Part shown: one piece after another, positions 39,816 to 51,402 of the stretch
Layout: every line of letters begins with the position of its first letter
How positions within the stretch are numbered: the stretch's first letter is position 1
NCBI GenBank assembly: GCA_035235625.1
Contig: CP141150.1
Location: forward strand, 4,030,001 to 4,094,000
Reading direction: 5' to 3'
DNA length: 64,000 bases
DNA from: Saururus chinensis
Taxonomy: Eukaryota; Streptophyta; Magnoliopsida; Piperales; Saururaceae
Program-made: the position numbers and the translations under genes
The notes under the pieces: model-generated
What the model was told of the DNA's origin: nothing
The model's database searches: none
What the model saw: the letters and a program-made list of their open reading frames with translations, nothing else

Positions 39816-40154
39816 ATGTTGGCGGATAGGAGTGGAATGGTGGATAGGGTGTTCTCGGTGGAGGAGATCGCGGACCCATTTTGGTCCCCCCATGCCCCGG
39901 CCGGTGACCAGCTCAGCAAGATGAGTCGGAGCTCGTCGGAGTGGGCCTTCCAGAGGTTCCTCCTGAGGCTGGCAATTCGTCTGGTTATAAATGTTTTCTT
40001 TTTTTTTTATTGCTGTTTGTCAATTATTAAATTGGGTTCTTTAGATGTTTTTTTTTCGAATTTGTGGATATCTGCACCATGTTGGCGTTTATGTGCTTCG
40101 AATCATTGTTTTGTGCGGATTAATGGTGGCGATGAGGATTTTTCTGCTTGGTAG
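39816..40154 (+). pseudogene. bZIP transcription factor fragment (N-terminal exon)
   Basis: From 39843 the translation [18 protein letters not shown], then [13 protein letters not shown], matches the conserved N-terminus of Opaque2/CPRF2-like group C bZIP factors (typically MDRVFSV..I.D.FW and [15 protein letters not shown]). After FQRFL a base appears to be missing relative to the expected Gln-Glu-Ala, so the frame shifts into intron-like, T-rich DNA by about 39990. The basic region and leucine zipper are absent. The block follows the NLR stop codon with no spacer and in the same frame (TAG at 39813, ATG at 39816). It is best read as a captured or translocated gene piece. Whether it is expressed with the NLR cannot be told from sequence. 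Confidence 0.75.
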
Positions 40155-40676
40155 ATCAATATTTCTTTTAGCTTGTGTCAAATTTTTGTGCGGAAAAAAA
40201 TTATTTTCTCCATCCCAAAATTTGCTTGCTAATTGCCAGAAATTTGTTCCATTTTAACTAATTTTTTTTCCTTTCCATGAATCACTTTGGGCGTCTGTTA
40301 ATTCACAAAAAAATTTGTTTTGGGATTTTTCTGTCATATTTCTCCATGTTTTTTTTATTCTAGAATTAAGAATACTAGTCCTATAGTTGTAGTAGAGAAT
40401 CTCTCTGTGTTTTTTTTGGCAATAATGAAATAGATGCCTCATGAAAAGATGTTTCTTATCTGATAGAAAATGTAAGCAACTGTGCTGCAAATATCTGCCA
40501 AGGATAAATTGCGAAAAATACATTTTTTATAAACTTAGTTCGACAGAGAAAATAATCGCACCATGGTTTTGGTCGAGCGGGAGTGCTGCTTAGCACAAGT
40601 TCACTATGTCAGGCAATAATTCATGTCTTCTTTACGAATTTCAGATGAATAATGATGGTTAAAATATGACACTTTC
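40155..40676. other. Intron-like non-coding DNA between two gene fragments
   Basis: T-rich sequence with no frame resembling a protein. It may be first-intron sequence carried along with the bZIP exon. No inverted repeats or transposon ends were recognised at its margins. Confidence 0.4.
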
Positions 40677-40936
40677 TTGAGTTATTCCAAGCTTGCTGGC
40701 CATTAGAGATGCTACCAGATTTCCATCCGTGTAATTTCCCTCCAAATAGTCAATGATTTTGGCAGCGGCATCCTGTCATACAGATAATAAGAACCAAAGA
40801 CTTAAAGCATGCATATTTGATGAATAATAGAACAACAGAGAATATGAAATAAGGTCTAGATCAGTTTCTTACCTGAGCAAACGGTTCAGGGTATGGATAG
40901 ATATCAAAACGAGACACCCATTGGCGTAAGACGCAT
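40677..40936 (-). pseudogene. Sucrose synthase gene fragment (two partial exons and an intron)
   Basis: On the minus strand, 40936-40873 reads LRQWVSRFDIYPYPEPFAQ, closely matching the sucrose synthase segment normally ending YLERFAQ, followed by a donor 'gtaaga'. After a ~100-bp intron ending 'atgacag', 40772-40677 reads DAAAKIIDYLEGNYTDGNLV then ASLMASKLGITQ. Normal enzymes have about seven more residues (a KPDLIIG-like stretch) between LEG and NYTDGN, so there is an in-frame deletion in a highly conserved part. Coding similarity ends after GITQ and a stop follows. Sucrose synthase cleaves sucrose with UDP to UDP-glucose and fructose; this fragment is far too short to be active. The retained intron shows that it came from genomic DNA, not from an mRNA copy. 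Confidence 0.8.
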
Positions 40937-41180
40937 TTTTATTGTTCTGAATGGGATTCGAAGTATATGTGGTCAATATTAGTTCCAATTCTTGATTGCA
41001 TTTAGTACAATAACTACATGGATAACTTATATTACACATATCTATACGACAAAAAGCCCATTTTCCTGTGATCTTCGAGTTCCCTGGTTAAGAACACTCC
41101 GTTGACTCTGTAACGTATCAGTTTTTTCAATGCACCCACTCCACTAGTTTGCCTTATTGGGTAATCATTCAAACTAGAGT

Positions 41181-43640
41181 TTGAAAAAGGGAATATTTTA
41201 TATTCTCTAATTTTTCAAAAAAAAAAAGCCAATAAACCCGAATTTATACAATATAAGAAAAAAATTTAGACAAAAATACCCCTAAGTTAAGGTTTAGGGT
41301 TTTATATCATGTAAACCCCTTACACAGTTGCATTTACACACAAATGACTTCACAGACTGATGATTTTGACGGTCCGATAAGTAAGAAGTGAATATGTAGT
41401 GTGAGTTCCAATTTTTGAGCCATCCCACTAACGATTTCAAAAAAACTCCAGTCGATTTCCAACATTCAAGTAGTGAGACGCAAAATTTTTTTGCAACGTT
41501 TAGTTTTTCTTGTTTCCGAAAGGCGATTTTGAAATTTTTGCCCCAAAGTGAATTTCGGCCATAAAGTGAGGTTCCGTTCAAGTGTATACTGACGTGATCC
41601 TAGTAAAGCAATGCACTTTGGTGAAAATAACTGGCCGATCTAGGAATTAATATTGTTCGGATCAATTTTGTGGTAAGGTCTTTCTCTAACTCAAATCGTA
41701 TGTTCGTATACATAATTTTTGATAAAATGTGATATGAAATACACGACATAGTTACAACTTTAATTTTCTCAGTAGATTGTCGTGTTATCAAGTATATGAT
41801 ATGTAATAATCATGTTATCGATAATACAATATTCGATATAGATGTCTTCCTATCGTGTATGCGTGACATACATAACATGTTATTAATAACACGATATGCT
41901 AAAAACAACATTCAAATATTGTGCTATCGTGTCTGAGAATGCATCATATTGAGTATTCAATAACACGGTATATACATTTAGCGTATATTTGTATATTAGT
42001 TACATAATTTTAATCAATGTGACTTTTGATTTTGGTCATGACCCATTGTTGATATACATATGTATAACATCTTTTACAGACAAAGAGCTACAAGAGTACA
42101 ATCAAATGGTAAATCAATGAAGGCATTAGAAGAGAAGAAGAGAATCTATGGGAGGAGACCAAATCTCAGAATTAACAGTTTCCCCGCTGGTCTTAGACTA
42201 TTAAAATACCTCATTAAATCGAGGCCGGGATATAAGGCAATCTTGGAGGAGACTAGGTTCTACCCAGTATACGATTGCTAGCCAATAATTATCTCTAGGC
42301 CTCTCTTGGACGCTCTAATAGGTAAGTGCTGGGACGACTCACGAGAAGTTGTTAACATTCAGGGCAAAATACTACCCCTCATAGTTGAATAAGTCGCACT
42401 GATAATGAGTTTGAGTACAAAAGGGAACCTATTAAAGTTGGATAGTGGTGACGGGAGGGCAGCCTAAGGCAAGGGGAAATTCTTCAAAAGGTTCTTCGTA
42501 AAGAAGTAGCTAGAGAAGAATCTAGTTAAAGAAATTTTGAAAGAAGTGGCTGAGAACAGACAGAAGGTCTCCGATGAGGCCTTAGTACAGTTGGCCATCA
42601 TGCACATGGGAGCCCTCGTTTTATTCACACAGAGCAACATATCTGTCTCCCCATCTATGTGTGACTTCAGAGATCACGTCACAATTGTGGGGAGGTACAA
42701 ATCGACTGGGGCCGTTCATGATGTTGATTCGAGGCATATCATTAGCCAACCAAAACATCAAGAGCAGACAAGATGAGCGTTTTGCCACCGTTGGAATTCT
42801 CGTTGGGGCTTCATTTGTGCTCCAAATAAATACCGTATTATCCACAACACAATTGGTACGATTAGCGTAGTATGAATAACATGATATTATACACGCATTT
42901 TAGATATATTGTAATATAAATCACACGATAGTGTGCATGTCTTGTTTAAAAAAACACGATATGTAATACAAAAGTGTATGTATCGTGTTATCGGTAAGAC
43001 GATATAGTACTCTATCGTGTATATGCAACTACACGAACCGATACTTGTGTGTAATCGATAACATGATGAGTTTAATAAACATGTTATCCATGGCATGACA
43101 TACATGACATGTACAATATTAATGGGATTGTTTTGCCGTGTCCACTAGGTGTGGTTTTTTTAACATACCTCTATATGGGCTCCAAGTGCTCCTCCATGTA
43201 GCCCGAGGTGCAAGAGGTGGTCTAGGTTTACGCAACTAATTAATGATAGACCCGAATAAGGCCACAAAACTTGACCCAACCGATGAAAAGGCGAGGAAGA
43301 AGCTGTTGACTCATCAGAGGATGAGGAAGTGGTAAGAGGAGGTACTCATGCGGCTCAAACCAAATTTATAAGTGGTTATGCAAATAACTTCAATTGCTGA
43401 AGAGGCCCACTTGACCAATGGCCAAAGGGCAGTCTCAAAGGTAAAGAAGGCAGCCATGCATACCATGATACATAGGACAATGATTCTCATTCAAGTATAT
43501 TGTGGCCAGACGTTAAGACAATTCCAGTCCAGCAAAGACATCATTAACAGTTTCGTCATGCCAGTGGATGTCATAACCGAGATCATTGACGTGGTTTTGG
43601 AAAAGGCCATTATGTACGTAGAGTGGGGTTGGAGCACTGT
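41181..43640. mobile_element. Decayed Mutator-like or related DNA transposon region
   Basis: A terminal-like segment at 41187 (GGGAATATTTTATATTCTC, then A-rich) resembles the one bordering the MULE remnant at 31414. AT-rich blocks at 41770-42060 and 42870-43110 are full of paired 'acacgatat' and 'atcgtgttat' motifs in both orientations, the same type seen at 32220-32480. No matching right terminus or target duplication was found, so 43640 is only where recognisable character fades. The interval 40937-41180 holds nothing recognisable. Confidence 0.45.
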
Positions 43641-43647
43641 GATGTAG
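42060..43647 (+). pseudogene. Broken transposon-associated protein, family uncertain
   Basis: Frames at 42060-42281, 42537-42776 and 43372-43647 look like pieces of one decayed protein. One stretch (about 42240-42430) reads 'RPLLDALIGKCWDDSREV', then 'IQGKILPLIVE*VALIMSL'. This recalls the 'F..GG..I.FT.EDVALILGL' pattern of plant mobile-domain and DUF1985/Ulp1-linked transposon proteins. That match is weak and from memory. Stops and frame changes are frequent. The last frame is rich in Ile, Val and Met and has no recognised motif. Confidence 0.35.
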
Positions 43648-43664
43648 ACTAATGGTCTACACAT

Positions 43665-44690
43665 GCTAAATTAAAGGTAAAAATAGATAATTGAAAATAA
43701 CTGCAGATAAAATTAAAGCAAACTAACTTTCTGATTTCCGATTCTCTGTCTTATAATGGGCTGAAAATATAATTTATAAAAAAATAAAGTAGTAACCTTA
43801 CTAAAAGAAGGCAAACAAGACTAATCCTAACCAAAGTGGGAAATAGACTAATCTAGGAACGTAAAATCAATAAGGTAACTAAGATCCTAATCTAATTAGG
43901 AATATAGCATTCCACCACTGCTTCCATATTGCCTTGTCCTCAAGGCGACTACTTTTCAGGCTTGAAACATTGGATGAATGTCATTAATTAGCATAGCCAA
44001 ATCAGCATCAAATTCGGCTACTGGTCTAGTTGGGGCATCAATAACATACATATGAAGAGACTTGCATTGATGTCCAGGAGTATATTTCTCATCACAATTG
44101 TAACATAATCCCTTTTTTCAACGGGCATCCATTTCAGCTTGTGTAAGCTTCTTGATGGGAATTGTGGGAGATGAAGAGGAAGATACAGAGGATGCAACAG
44201 TGGAGGTAGAGGATGAACAGAAGGAGGAAGTACCTCCATGTTGTGCTACTTTTTCCTCACATACGCGAGCCATACGCATAGTTTCTGTCAAGGAAGTCTG
44301 AGGAAAAAGCTGCAATTCTGCTTTAATCTCAAACTTAAGACCTACTTCGAAGACACCAATTAGGGCATGCTCAGGCTAACTATTCATGTAGTTCACCAAG
44401 CTCTCGAACTCATCTTGGTAGTCCTGGATTGATCCCCGTTGACGAACCTAAGGCAACAAACTATTAAAATTATGATAAGGAGTCTGGCTGAAATGGGGGA
44501 GAAGAGCATGCTCAAACTCAGGCCAAGTAGCATCCGAGTGCTGAGCAAGGAACTGGTTGACCCAATGCATAGCACAACCCTCCCTATGAAAAGAAGCTAA
44601 TTTGCACAATTCATGAGACAGAGTGCGATGGAAGCCGAAGAAATGCTTCTACTGAGAAACTCATTCGTTTGGGTCACGCGAACGCTAAAA
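43665..44690 (-). pseudogene. Gypsy-type retrotransposon gag pseudogene
   Basis: On the minus strand, fragments in shifting frames give a plant Gypsy gag. There is a capsid-like part ('CAMHWVNQFLAQHSDATWPEF' region near 44530-44590, then 'FVNGDQSRT'), 'FEVGLKFEIKAELQLFPQTS', a Ser-rich linker, and a zinc knuckle KKGLCYNCDEKYTPGHQCK (about 44070-44125). Stops and frameshifts separate the parts; protease and polymerase were not found. Downstream on the same strand (43665-43925), 'gacaaggcaatatggaagc' and LTR-like AT-rich sequence suggest an internally deleted element. Confidence 0.7.
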
Positions 44691-44729
44691 TAATAGCGCA
44701 TTGTACCTCTAAGATAGATTTCATCGTGA

Positions 44730-45547
44730 TACATATTTAAATAATATCATGATTTATTTTGATCGAATTTGAATGGTAGTTATTTAGTATGAAGCCCAAA
44801 AATTATCATCGGTTTTGAATGGTAGATATTTGGTATAAAGCCTAAAAGCTATTGGAGATATGACTTCTAGGTATCAGCTATTAAGGCATATGGCACGCCC
44901 ATGAAATGAAATATCATGGTAAGACCTCTTTCATTCTGATCCCGTTGCCCCATGAGCATGGGTGTATGTCCTTCTAGAATTAGCGGCATTCTGTGAATGA
45001 TGATTTATCTAATTTTAAAATATTTTTTAGATTTTACTTTCGAATTATTTATCCAAGTTTACCGGATTTTGTGAAGAGCTATTTTATCTTACTTTTGGGC
45101 ATTAGATTCTATTAGTCTATAATATTATTTTGAGTTGGATTTTGAATATAAATTATTAGGAGAATATTTTGTGCATCTTTGTTTATGTTTTATGTTTGAG
45201 CATGTTAATAAAATTTAATTCGATCTACTTAGTATAATTATACTCACACACCCTCAGATGTTGTAGGTTTGAGCAAATGAGTTGATGTTAATGAAGATAG
45301 CATGTAGACCTTTAAAAATCTATGTTTGGATTTTACTTTGTTAAGTTTCTTTTGATATGTATTAATTATGTACATTGCACGATTTCAATTTTGCTAATGC
45401 ATAATGAGCCTTATTTTGTAAATTATTTGTAATTATATAAATTAATAAAAAGTTACTCTTCTGTACACAGTTGATGTTGGCTCATTTTTATTACAAATTG
45501 CAACACTCTGACTCCTAAGATATATTTAAAAAGTCGGGGCACTACAT
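44730..45547 (+). mobile_element. LTR-like sequence, possible Gypsy LTR remnant
   Basis: AT-rich non-coding DNA ends in 'aaaaagtcggggcactaca' at about 45546. The GTCGGGGYRYTACA style of end is common at the 3' ends of plant Gypsy LTRs (general knowledge). A 5' boundary could not be set, and 44730 is only where the neighbouring gag similarity has ended. From 45548 to 45906 nothing is recognised. Confidence 0.35.
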
Positions 45548-45902
45548 AAATGCCAACAAGAGCTCATTAACACCGAGTTCTTCTCGACAATTTTCTTATG
45601 TATTACTGGCCACCTCACCGGAATCTCCACCAGTGGGGTGAGAAGCATGTAACAAGGAGGGAAATCAGGTTGGACGACAACCACATGGAGGAGAATTGGT
45701 CTAGTTGAGAGTAGTAGACGTCAGATGGCGGCAAGGAGGGGAGGTGGGGGTAGACTAAGAGGAACAAAGGTATATATCCCGGGTAGGTAACCATGGTTGA
45801 GGGGCTTACCCATCCCATAATCAAAATAAGTCATTGCATTATGATCCAATGGCAATTACAAAGTTGGCTCATGGAACTTGTATGAGGTTGGTCTCATGTA
45901 AA

Positions 45903-45906
<4 letters not shown>

Positions 45907-45988
<82 letters not shown>
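45907..45988. repeat. (TA)n(GA)n compound microsatellite
   Basis: About 25 TA dinucleotides (45907-45956) run directly into about 16 GA dinucleotides (45957-45988). Confidence 0.97.
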
Positions 45989-45989
<1 letters not shown>

Positions 45990-45991
<2 letters not shown>

Positions 45992-47425
45992 AAATAGAGT
46001 ATATATGTTGTATTATATCAATTAAAATATATGTGTTGTATCATATTCAATCAGGATTTCACCTTTTTTCATACAAAATGAAAATCATTTGTTACACATG
46101 ATGATTTTATTTTGATAAACTTGCCCATGAATTACCTTAAAATATAACAAGCCAGTATCATTCTAATTGCCCTTAAGGTCCCAGATTTGTCATCATCCGC
46201 TTTCTTTTTCAGGAGGGAAGCCACATATCATTAAGGTTTTGCCTAAGCATTTTTAATGTTTTGCTTTGATAATGAGCCTAACATAAGGAATGCATGGGAG
46301 CCCTTCATCCATGAAATCCACAACGCATACGCTAGTGTACATTAGTGATACGATTGGCGCTAATGTGAGCTAGCATGTGTGCCATCAATCTCAAATATTA
46401 AGGGTTCTCATGTATTCCTTACCCTAAACTTATTTTCATAGAGGAGCATGAAAAACTCTTCCTTTGGCTATATAAAGGTTATGTCAACGTTTTCCCTTTC
46501 TATCACAATATGTGCCACTTGTGTCATAAAAAAAGTGTTTCGGTGTCTAAGTACTTAACCTCTCAAATTTGAAGGACACATTTCCTATTATTCTAATTTT
46601 TAAAGAAATTTGAAAATATTTTCCCAACTTCTCTAACCCTACATAAGCCTTTGTAATTGGATGTGTTTGCCTAACCTGCGCTCCATGACTAGAGCCATGG
46701 TCTGATGGTCATAGTACATAAGAGTCCTAGAATGGCATATATTGGCCTAACAAGGTACATACCTGCATAACATGGTCACATGATAACTATGAACTATATT
46801 AAAACTCTTTGTAAGGAAAACATTTTCTTTTGTTAATTAGTTGAGTTCTCGGACACTCTTGAAGCCCTTAACTTTTTTAGTACAAATCTCATATAAGCAC
46901 GTGTAAATTAAGATGCTAATGAGGAATGCCAAAGAACAACCCAACGGTATTTACATGGGTGTGAATGCAGCCACAAGTTAGTACTTAAAGGTCACTTGTA
47001 GCGATTGTACTTTTGCTTCTAAGTCTTGGGTCAGACAAACAAGCAGCAAAAGAGAAGTTATAGCATCTAAAGTAGAGAAGAAAGGAGTGTTGTGTGTCAA
47101 AACGATAATCAATGGCAAGGTCGCCTATGCGGTCATTTCATAGGTTAATCTTTACAAATGCAAGCCATCTGAAATCATTTATCCTCCCACTCTTTTTTCT
47201 CTTGCTTCCCTTGTGATAAAGGTCCCAATGAGTTTAATTTTTCACTGCTTTGGTCATTTTGAATTACGCATTCCTACTTTTGCTAATATTGCTATTATTA
47301 TTATTACTACTACTACCTCTGCTAGCTAGCAACCACTATTACTATCTACTATTCTTGAGCTGTTTTAGATAATGATACTCCTGTCTTACATTAATAGCTT
47401 CCTTTGGTATTTTTAAAAATAAACT
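45990..47425. other. No recognisable gene or element
   Basis: About 1.4 kb of moderately AT-rich DNA. No long frame, terminal repeat or known motif was seen. A short ATT/ACT trinucleotide run occurs near 47290-47320. Confidence 0.5.
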
Positions 47426-47428
47426 AAA

Positions 47429-49632
47429 TACTATAATAAAAATGACTATTAGCCACCATTTAAAGTTATTAGAGACGCATATAAAACATCGCTACATGCG
47501 TCGATAAAACTGTAGTCACTATTGTGCAGTAGCAACGCTTAACTTAAAGCATCACTAAAATTCAACATTAGTGACATATTTATATGTCGCTAATAAGTTT
47601 ACTTTTATGACACATAATTAAGCATCGATAATATTCAATCATTAGTGATGCAGAGTTCTATACGTCACTAATAATTTAATAGTATTTAAAAAAAATAAAA
47701 AATAGTTTATTAGTGATGCATAATTATAAGCATCACTAATATATCTTATTAACAACAGTAACTTATGAATCGGTAATGTTCAATAATAATTTAAAGAAAT
47801 AAAAAATATATTATAAGCAACGCATAATGATACACATCGCTAACGAAAAGTTATTATCAACACTTGATAAGTGTTGCTACTATAAAAATATTTTTAAAAA
47901 ATATACTTTAAAAACCTAAATTTTTTTAAAGAAAAAGCCCGCTGGTAGCAGGCTCGGCGGGGAAGAGGGAGGGTGCCGGATTCCGGCCCCCTCCTCCCCT
48001 CTCTCTCTTCTGAGTCCCCCCTCTACCAATGGCAACAGCTGGAGGAGGACGGCAGAGCCGGAGGGGAGAGGGCGGGGAGAGGGGGGGTTAAATAACTGCA
48101 CAGGCAAATTTTTGCCTATGCGGATGAAAAAAATATATATTAGTGACGCATAATATATGCATAGCTAATACGCTAGTTATTAACGACGCATAAGGTATGT
48201 GTTGCTACAGTTGCTCTTTCTCTCTCTCCTGCCTCCTCCCTCCCGCTCTCTCTTCCTCTCTCTCACTTCATCTCTCTCTCTTGCTCTCTCTTCACCCTCT
48301 CTCCCCTCTTTCTCTTTCTCTTCTCTCTCTCTCCCCTCTTTCTCTCTCTTCTCTCTCCCCTCACCCAGTCTCTCACTCCTCACTCTTCTCTCTCTCCTCC
48401 CTCTCTCTTCTTTCTCTCTCCTCCCTCTCTCCCTTTTCTTTGTTTTATTTAATTTTTTAAAACAAAATTGTAGTAGCGATGCATAACAGTATGCGCCGTG
48501 ACTACATAAGGTATGGTATGCATAGCTACTATACTCAGGTAGTTGCGACGCATAGGGTTATACATCGCTACTACCCGAGTATAGTAGTGACGCATACTAG
48601 TGTGTGTAGCTACTATATATTTTTTATTTTTAAAAATTTTCAAAAATAATTTATAATTATAAATTTTTTCCACCCCTCTTTCTCTCTCTTCTCCCTCTCC
48701 CCTCTTTCTCTTCCACCCCTCTTTCTCTCTCTTCTCTCTCTCCCCTCTTTGTCTCTCTCCTCTCTCTCTCCTCACCCCTCTCTTCTCTCTCTCTCCTCTA
48801 CCCTCTCTCTTCTCTCTCCTCTACCCTCTCTCTTCTCTCTCTTCTCATCCTCTCTCTCTACCCTCTTTCTCCTCCTCCTCTCTTCTCTCTCTCTTACTCT
48901 CATCACTCTCGCTTTTATTATAAATTATAATTTTAAAATTAATAAGAAATAAAATATATTATATATAAATAGTAAAAGTTTAATCTATTATTGAGACTAT
49001 ATTATTTTAAAATTTTAAAATTTATTATATATATATAAATAGTACATATTGAATAAAATATATTATATTTAAGAAGTTTATTTAAATTTTTTTAATATTT
49101 ATTTATTATATACTTATTTATAATAAAATTAATTAATAAAACTACAAGCGTCGCTATTATCAATGTTATTTGCGACGTTTGGTTAAAAGTGTCGCTAATA
49201 GTTTTAAATTTTAAAATTTAAATTCATTACTATTAGTGACGCTTTTATTAAGTATCGCTAATAGCATAACTATGTGACACTATCTGATAAACATCGCTAT
49301 TATTAAACCTATTAGAGACGCTTTATAAAAAGCGTCGTTAATAGTTATAATTTTTTTTAAACAAATATCATTTAGCAATGCTTGTTTTATGCATCGCTAA
49401 TAGTGATATATTAATGATGTTTTGTATTAAACGTCGCTAATAATTGTAGTGATAGCAACGCTTTATAATAATCGTCACTATTATGTAACTATTAGCGACG
49501 CAAATAAAAATCATCACTAATATTTATTTTTTTTTGCAACGCTTAGTTATGCGTCACAATTAGCAGTTTTTAGTGACACTTCTATTTGCGTCACTAATAA
49601 AAGTGTCACTAATGATATATTTTGTTGTAGTG
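47429..49632. mobile_element. Non-autonomous CACTA-type (En/Spm) transposon, 2204 bp
   Basis: The right end reads TTTTGTTGTAGTG (to 49632), the inverted form of the classical CACTACAACAAAA terminus. The left end, TACTATAATAAAA at 47429, matches it apart from three C-to-T changes. Both are flanked by AAA (47426-47428 and 49633-49635), the 3-bp target duplication expected for CACTA elements. Many subterminal copies of 'ttagtgacgc' and 'gcgtcgctaat' motifs lie in 47440-47860 and 49140-49620, in opposite orientations at the two ends, as expected for transposase binding sites. No transposase frame is present. The middle holds a GC-rich segment (47930-48110) and two CT-rich tracts. Confidence 0.88.
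48205..48905. repeat. Two long CT-rich (polypyrimidine) tracts inside the CACTA element
   Basis: Tracts at about 48205-48440 and 48673-48905 consist almost wholly of 'ctctct', 'cccctc' and 'tttctc' runs. They are separated by AT-rich DNA carrying more 'gcgacgcat' motifs. Open frames across them on either strand (Ser/Leu-rich or Arg/Glu-rich) are composition artefacts. Confidence 0.9.
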
Positions 49633-49963
49633 AAAACTAAATAAAATTATTAATGTGAGATGAATAGAGTATTAGTTTAGCATCCACTTTTTAAGTTTCT
49701 TTTGAATGTTTATTCCCCTATATCACTATGTATTGGAGAAAGTCCGGTGCCTAAAATCACATTTGATATTGAGCATAACCAGATTGTAAATAAACATGGG
49801 GTAGTCATAATATGCAGAGGATTAAATGGTGCTAATAACTCTAAATCATATATGTAGCATACCCTACCTAAAATTTTATATTTGGGTTTTGATTGGATAA
49901 AGAAAAGTGACCTTACATGACAATAGAGGATTGACTTTTTTCTATCCAATTACAAACCAAGTA

Positions 49964-50063
49964 CTCCCTTTATCTTAAATTAATAACTATATTTAGTTTT
50001 TCAAAATAAATTAATTTATTTATTTTTAAAAACCCTATAACTATTAATATATGACGGAGGAAG
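49964..50063. mobile_element. Stowaway-like MITE (diverged)
   Basis: TA then CTCCCTTTATCTTAAATTAA at 49964. An imperfect inverted end, 'tatgacggaggaagtgta', closes it at about 50063. The inside is AT-rich. Size and TA flanks fit Stowaway; the right end is degraded. Confidence 0.6.
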
Positions 50064-50493
50064 TGTAACATTTTATTGGACAAATTCAATTTGAAAATCA
50101 TTTTTCTCTTAAGGTAGAGGATTAAAGCTTTTGTCAGGAAACATGCCCTTAATAAAAATAAAATAAAAGCGCAGTTCGGGTCTCTTACTAAGAAAATAAC
50201 TAAGGTATGGCTAATAATTAATTAGCTAATATTCTAGAATTGATTCATATGAACTACTGATTTATACATTTATTTTGTCTATTTATATTTTAAAAGAATC
50301 TTTCTTAGAGTTGCAGCTCACTATAACTTTGAGAAGTGGGCCGTCAGATGTTATATTTTATTTACTTGCAAAACATGCCACCAAAAGCTCCTCCCGTCCT
50401 AATGAGACGATAATACCGATCCATATTTCTATATTTCTAGAATGAGTAATACTACACACGACGTTAATTATGTTTTATTGGTTAAGAACCCAC

Positions 50494-50571
50494 ATCATCA
50501 TTTAAGTACCGTTGATTAGTGAGTCTTAAAGAAATAAATCTTACTTATCAACGGCGTCTGGATGATGAAGC
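50494..50571. repeat. Short imperfect inverted repeat (hairpin MITE-like)
   Basis: 'catcatttaagtaccgttga', then 'ttagtgag' (50496-50524), pairs imperfectly with 'cttacttatcaacggcgtct', then 'ggatgatg' (50542-50569), leaving a loop under 20 nt. No target duplication was identified. From 50572 to 51402 no gene is supported, although a 108-codon frame at 50594-50920 is open; it has no recognised motif. Confidence 0.5.
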
Positions 50572-51402
50572 ATTTTTCTTTTTCTTATAGAATATGGACA
50601 GTCAAATCAGTGTCAAACTGTCAATTCGTTGTTTTTGCCACATATATTGGAACACCAGAACGTCCGCAGGCAGTTTTGGCTGTATGTTAATGGAGCCAAA
50701 GCAAAGCACCGGAATCCGTCCCTTTTCACTTTCCGTGGTGTTTGATAGCATCGGCAAGCTTTTCCCTTTATTCTTCTCTTCTCCACCCCTCTTTTCCTCT
50801 GTGCATCGAATCAAACAGATGCTTGGACTGATCGTCTTCTTGCCATTCCTAGGATTCACATATTCTAGTGGCGTTATTAAGAAAAGCAAGACATGTGCAA
50901 TCATGGTGGACCTCTGTTAAAGACCACCCATGTTATCATTTCGCAACTATGAGACCATACTGGCGCTCATTGGTCGTCCTTTGCATGCACGGAAGAAGAG
51001 GACGAGAAAGCTGAATTATTGGTGCATTCATAGCTACTGATAGATGGTGTTCTCGAAAGCTTCTCTTTTCCCTGGGATGAATGCATGGGTGCCCATTAAT
51101 GATATATGTTTTATAAATTGGTAATGTCAATTGGAGCGGTATAATGCAAATTGTTAGTTTTTCTTTTTCGCTTTTGTGCTAATTAATAGGCAAGATGCCT
51201 CATAATTAAGTCCGATACCTTGAAAAATTCATTGACTAATTCCATACTTTATATTCTGTATAACATAAATTGTGGTCCATATATATTTTAATTTTTTATA
51301 GCGCTATTTGCTTCTCTTCTTTTTATTTAGAAATTGTAATTGATTTCTTCAAGGTTACAATTTTTTTTATCATTAACCCCTAGAAATCACTAAAACGACA
51401 AA

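Noticed and set aside
48197-48952. Ser/Leu-rich and Arg/Glu-rich proteins across the CT tracts
   Set aside because: These frames are simple-sequence artefacts inside a CACTA transposon.
50594-50920. 108-codon frame as a gene
   Set aside because: No domain, an overlapping opposite-strand frame of similar length, and no coding-like pattern or splice partners; left unannotated.
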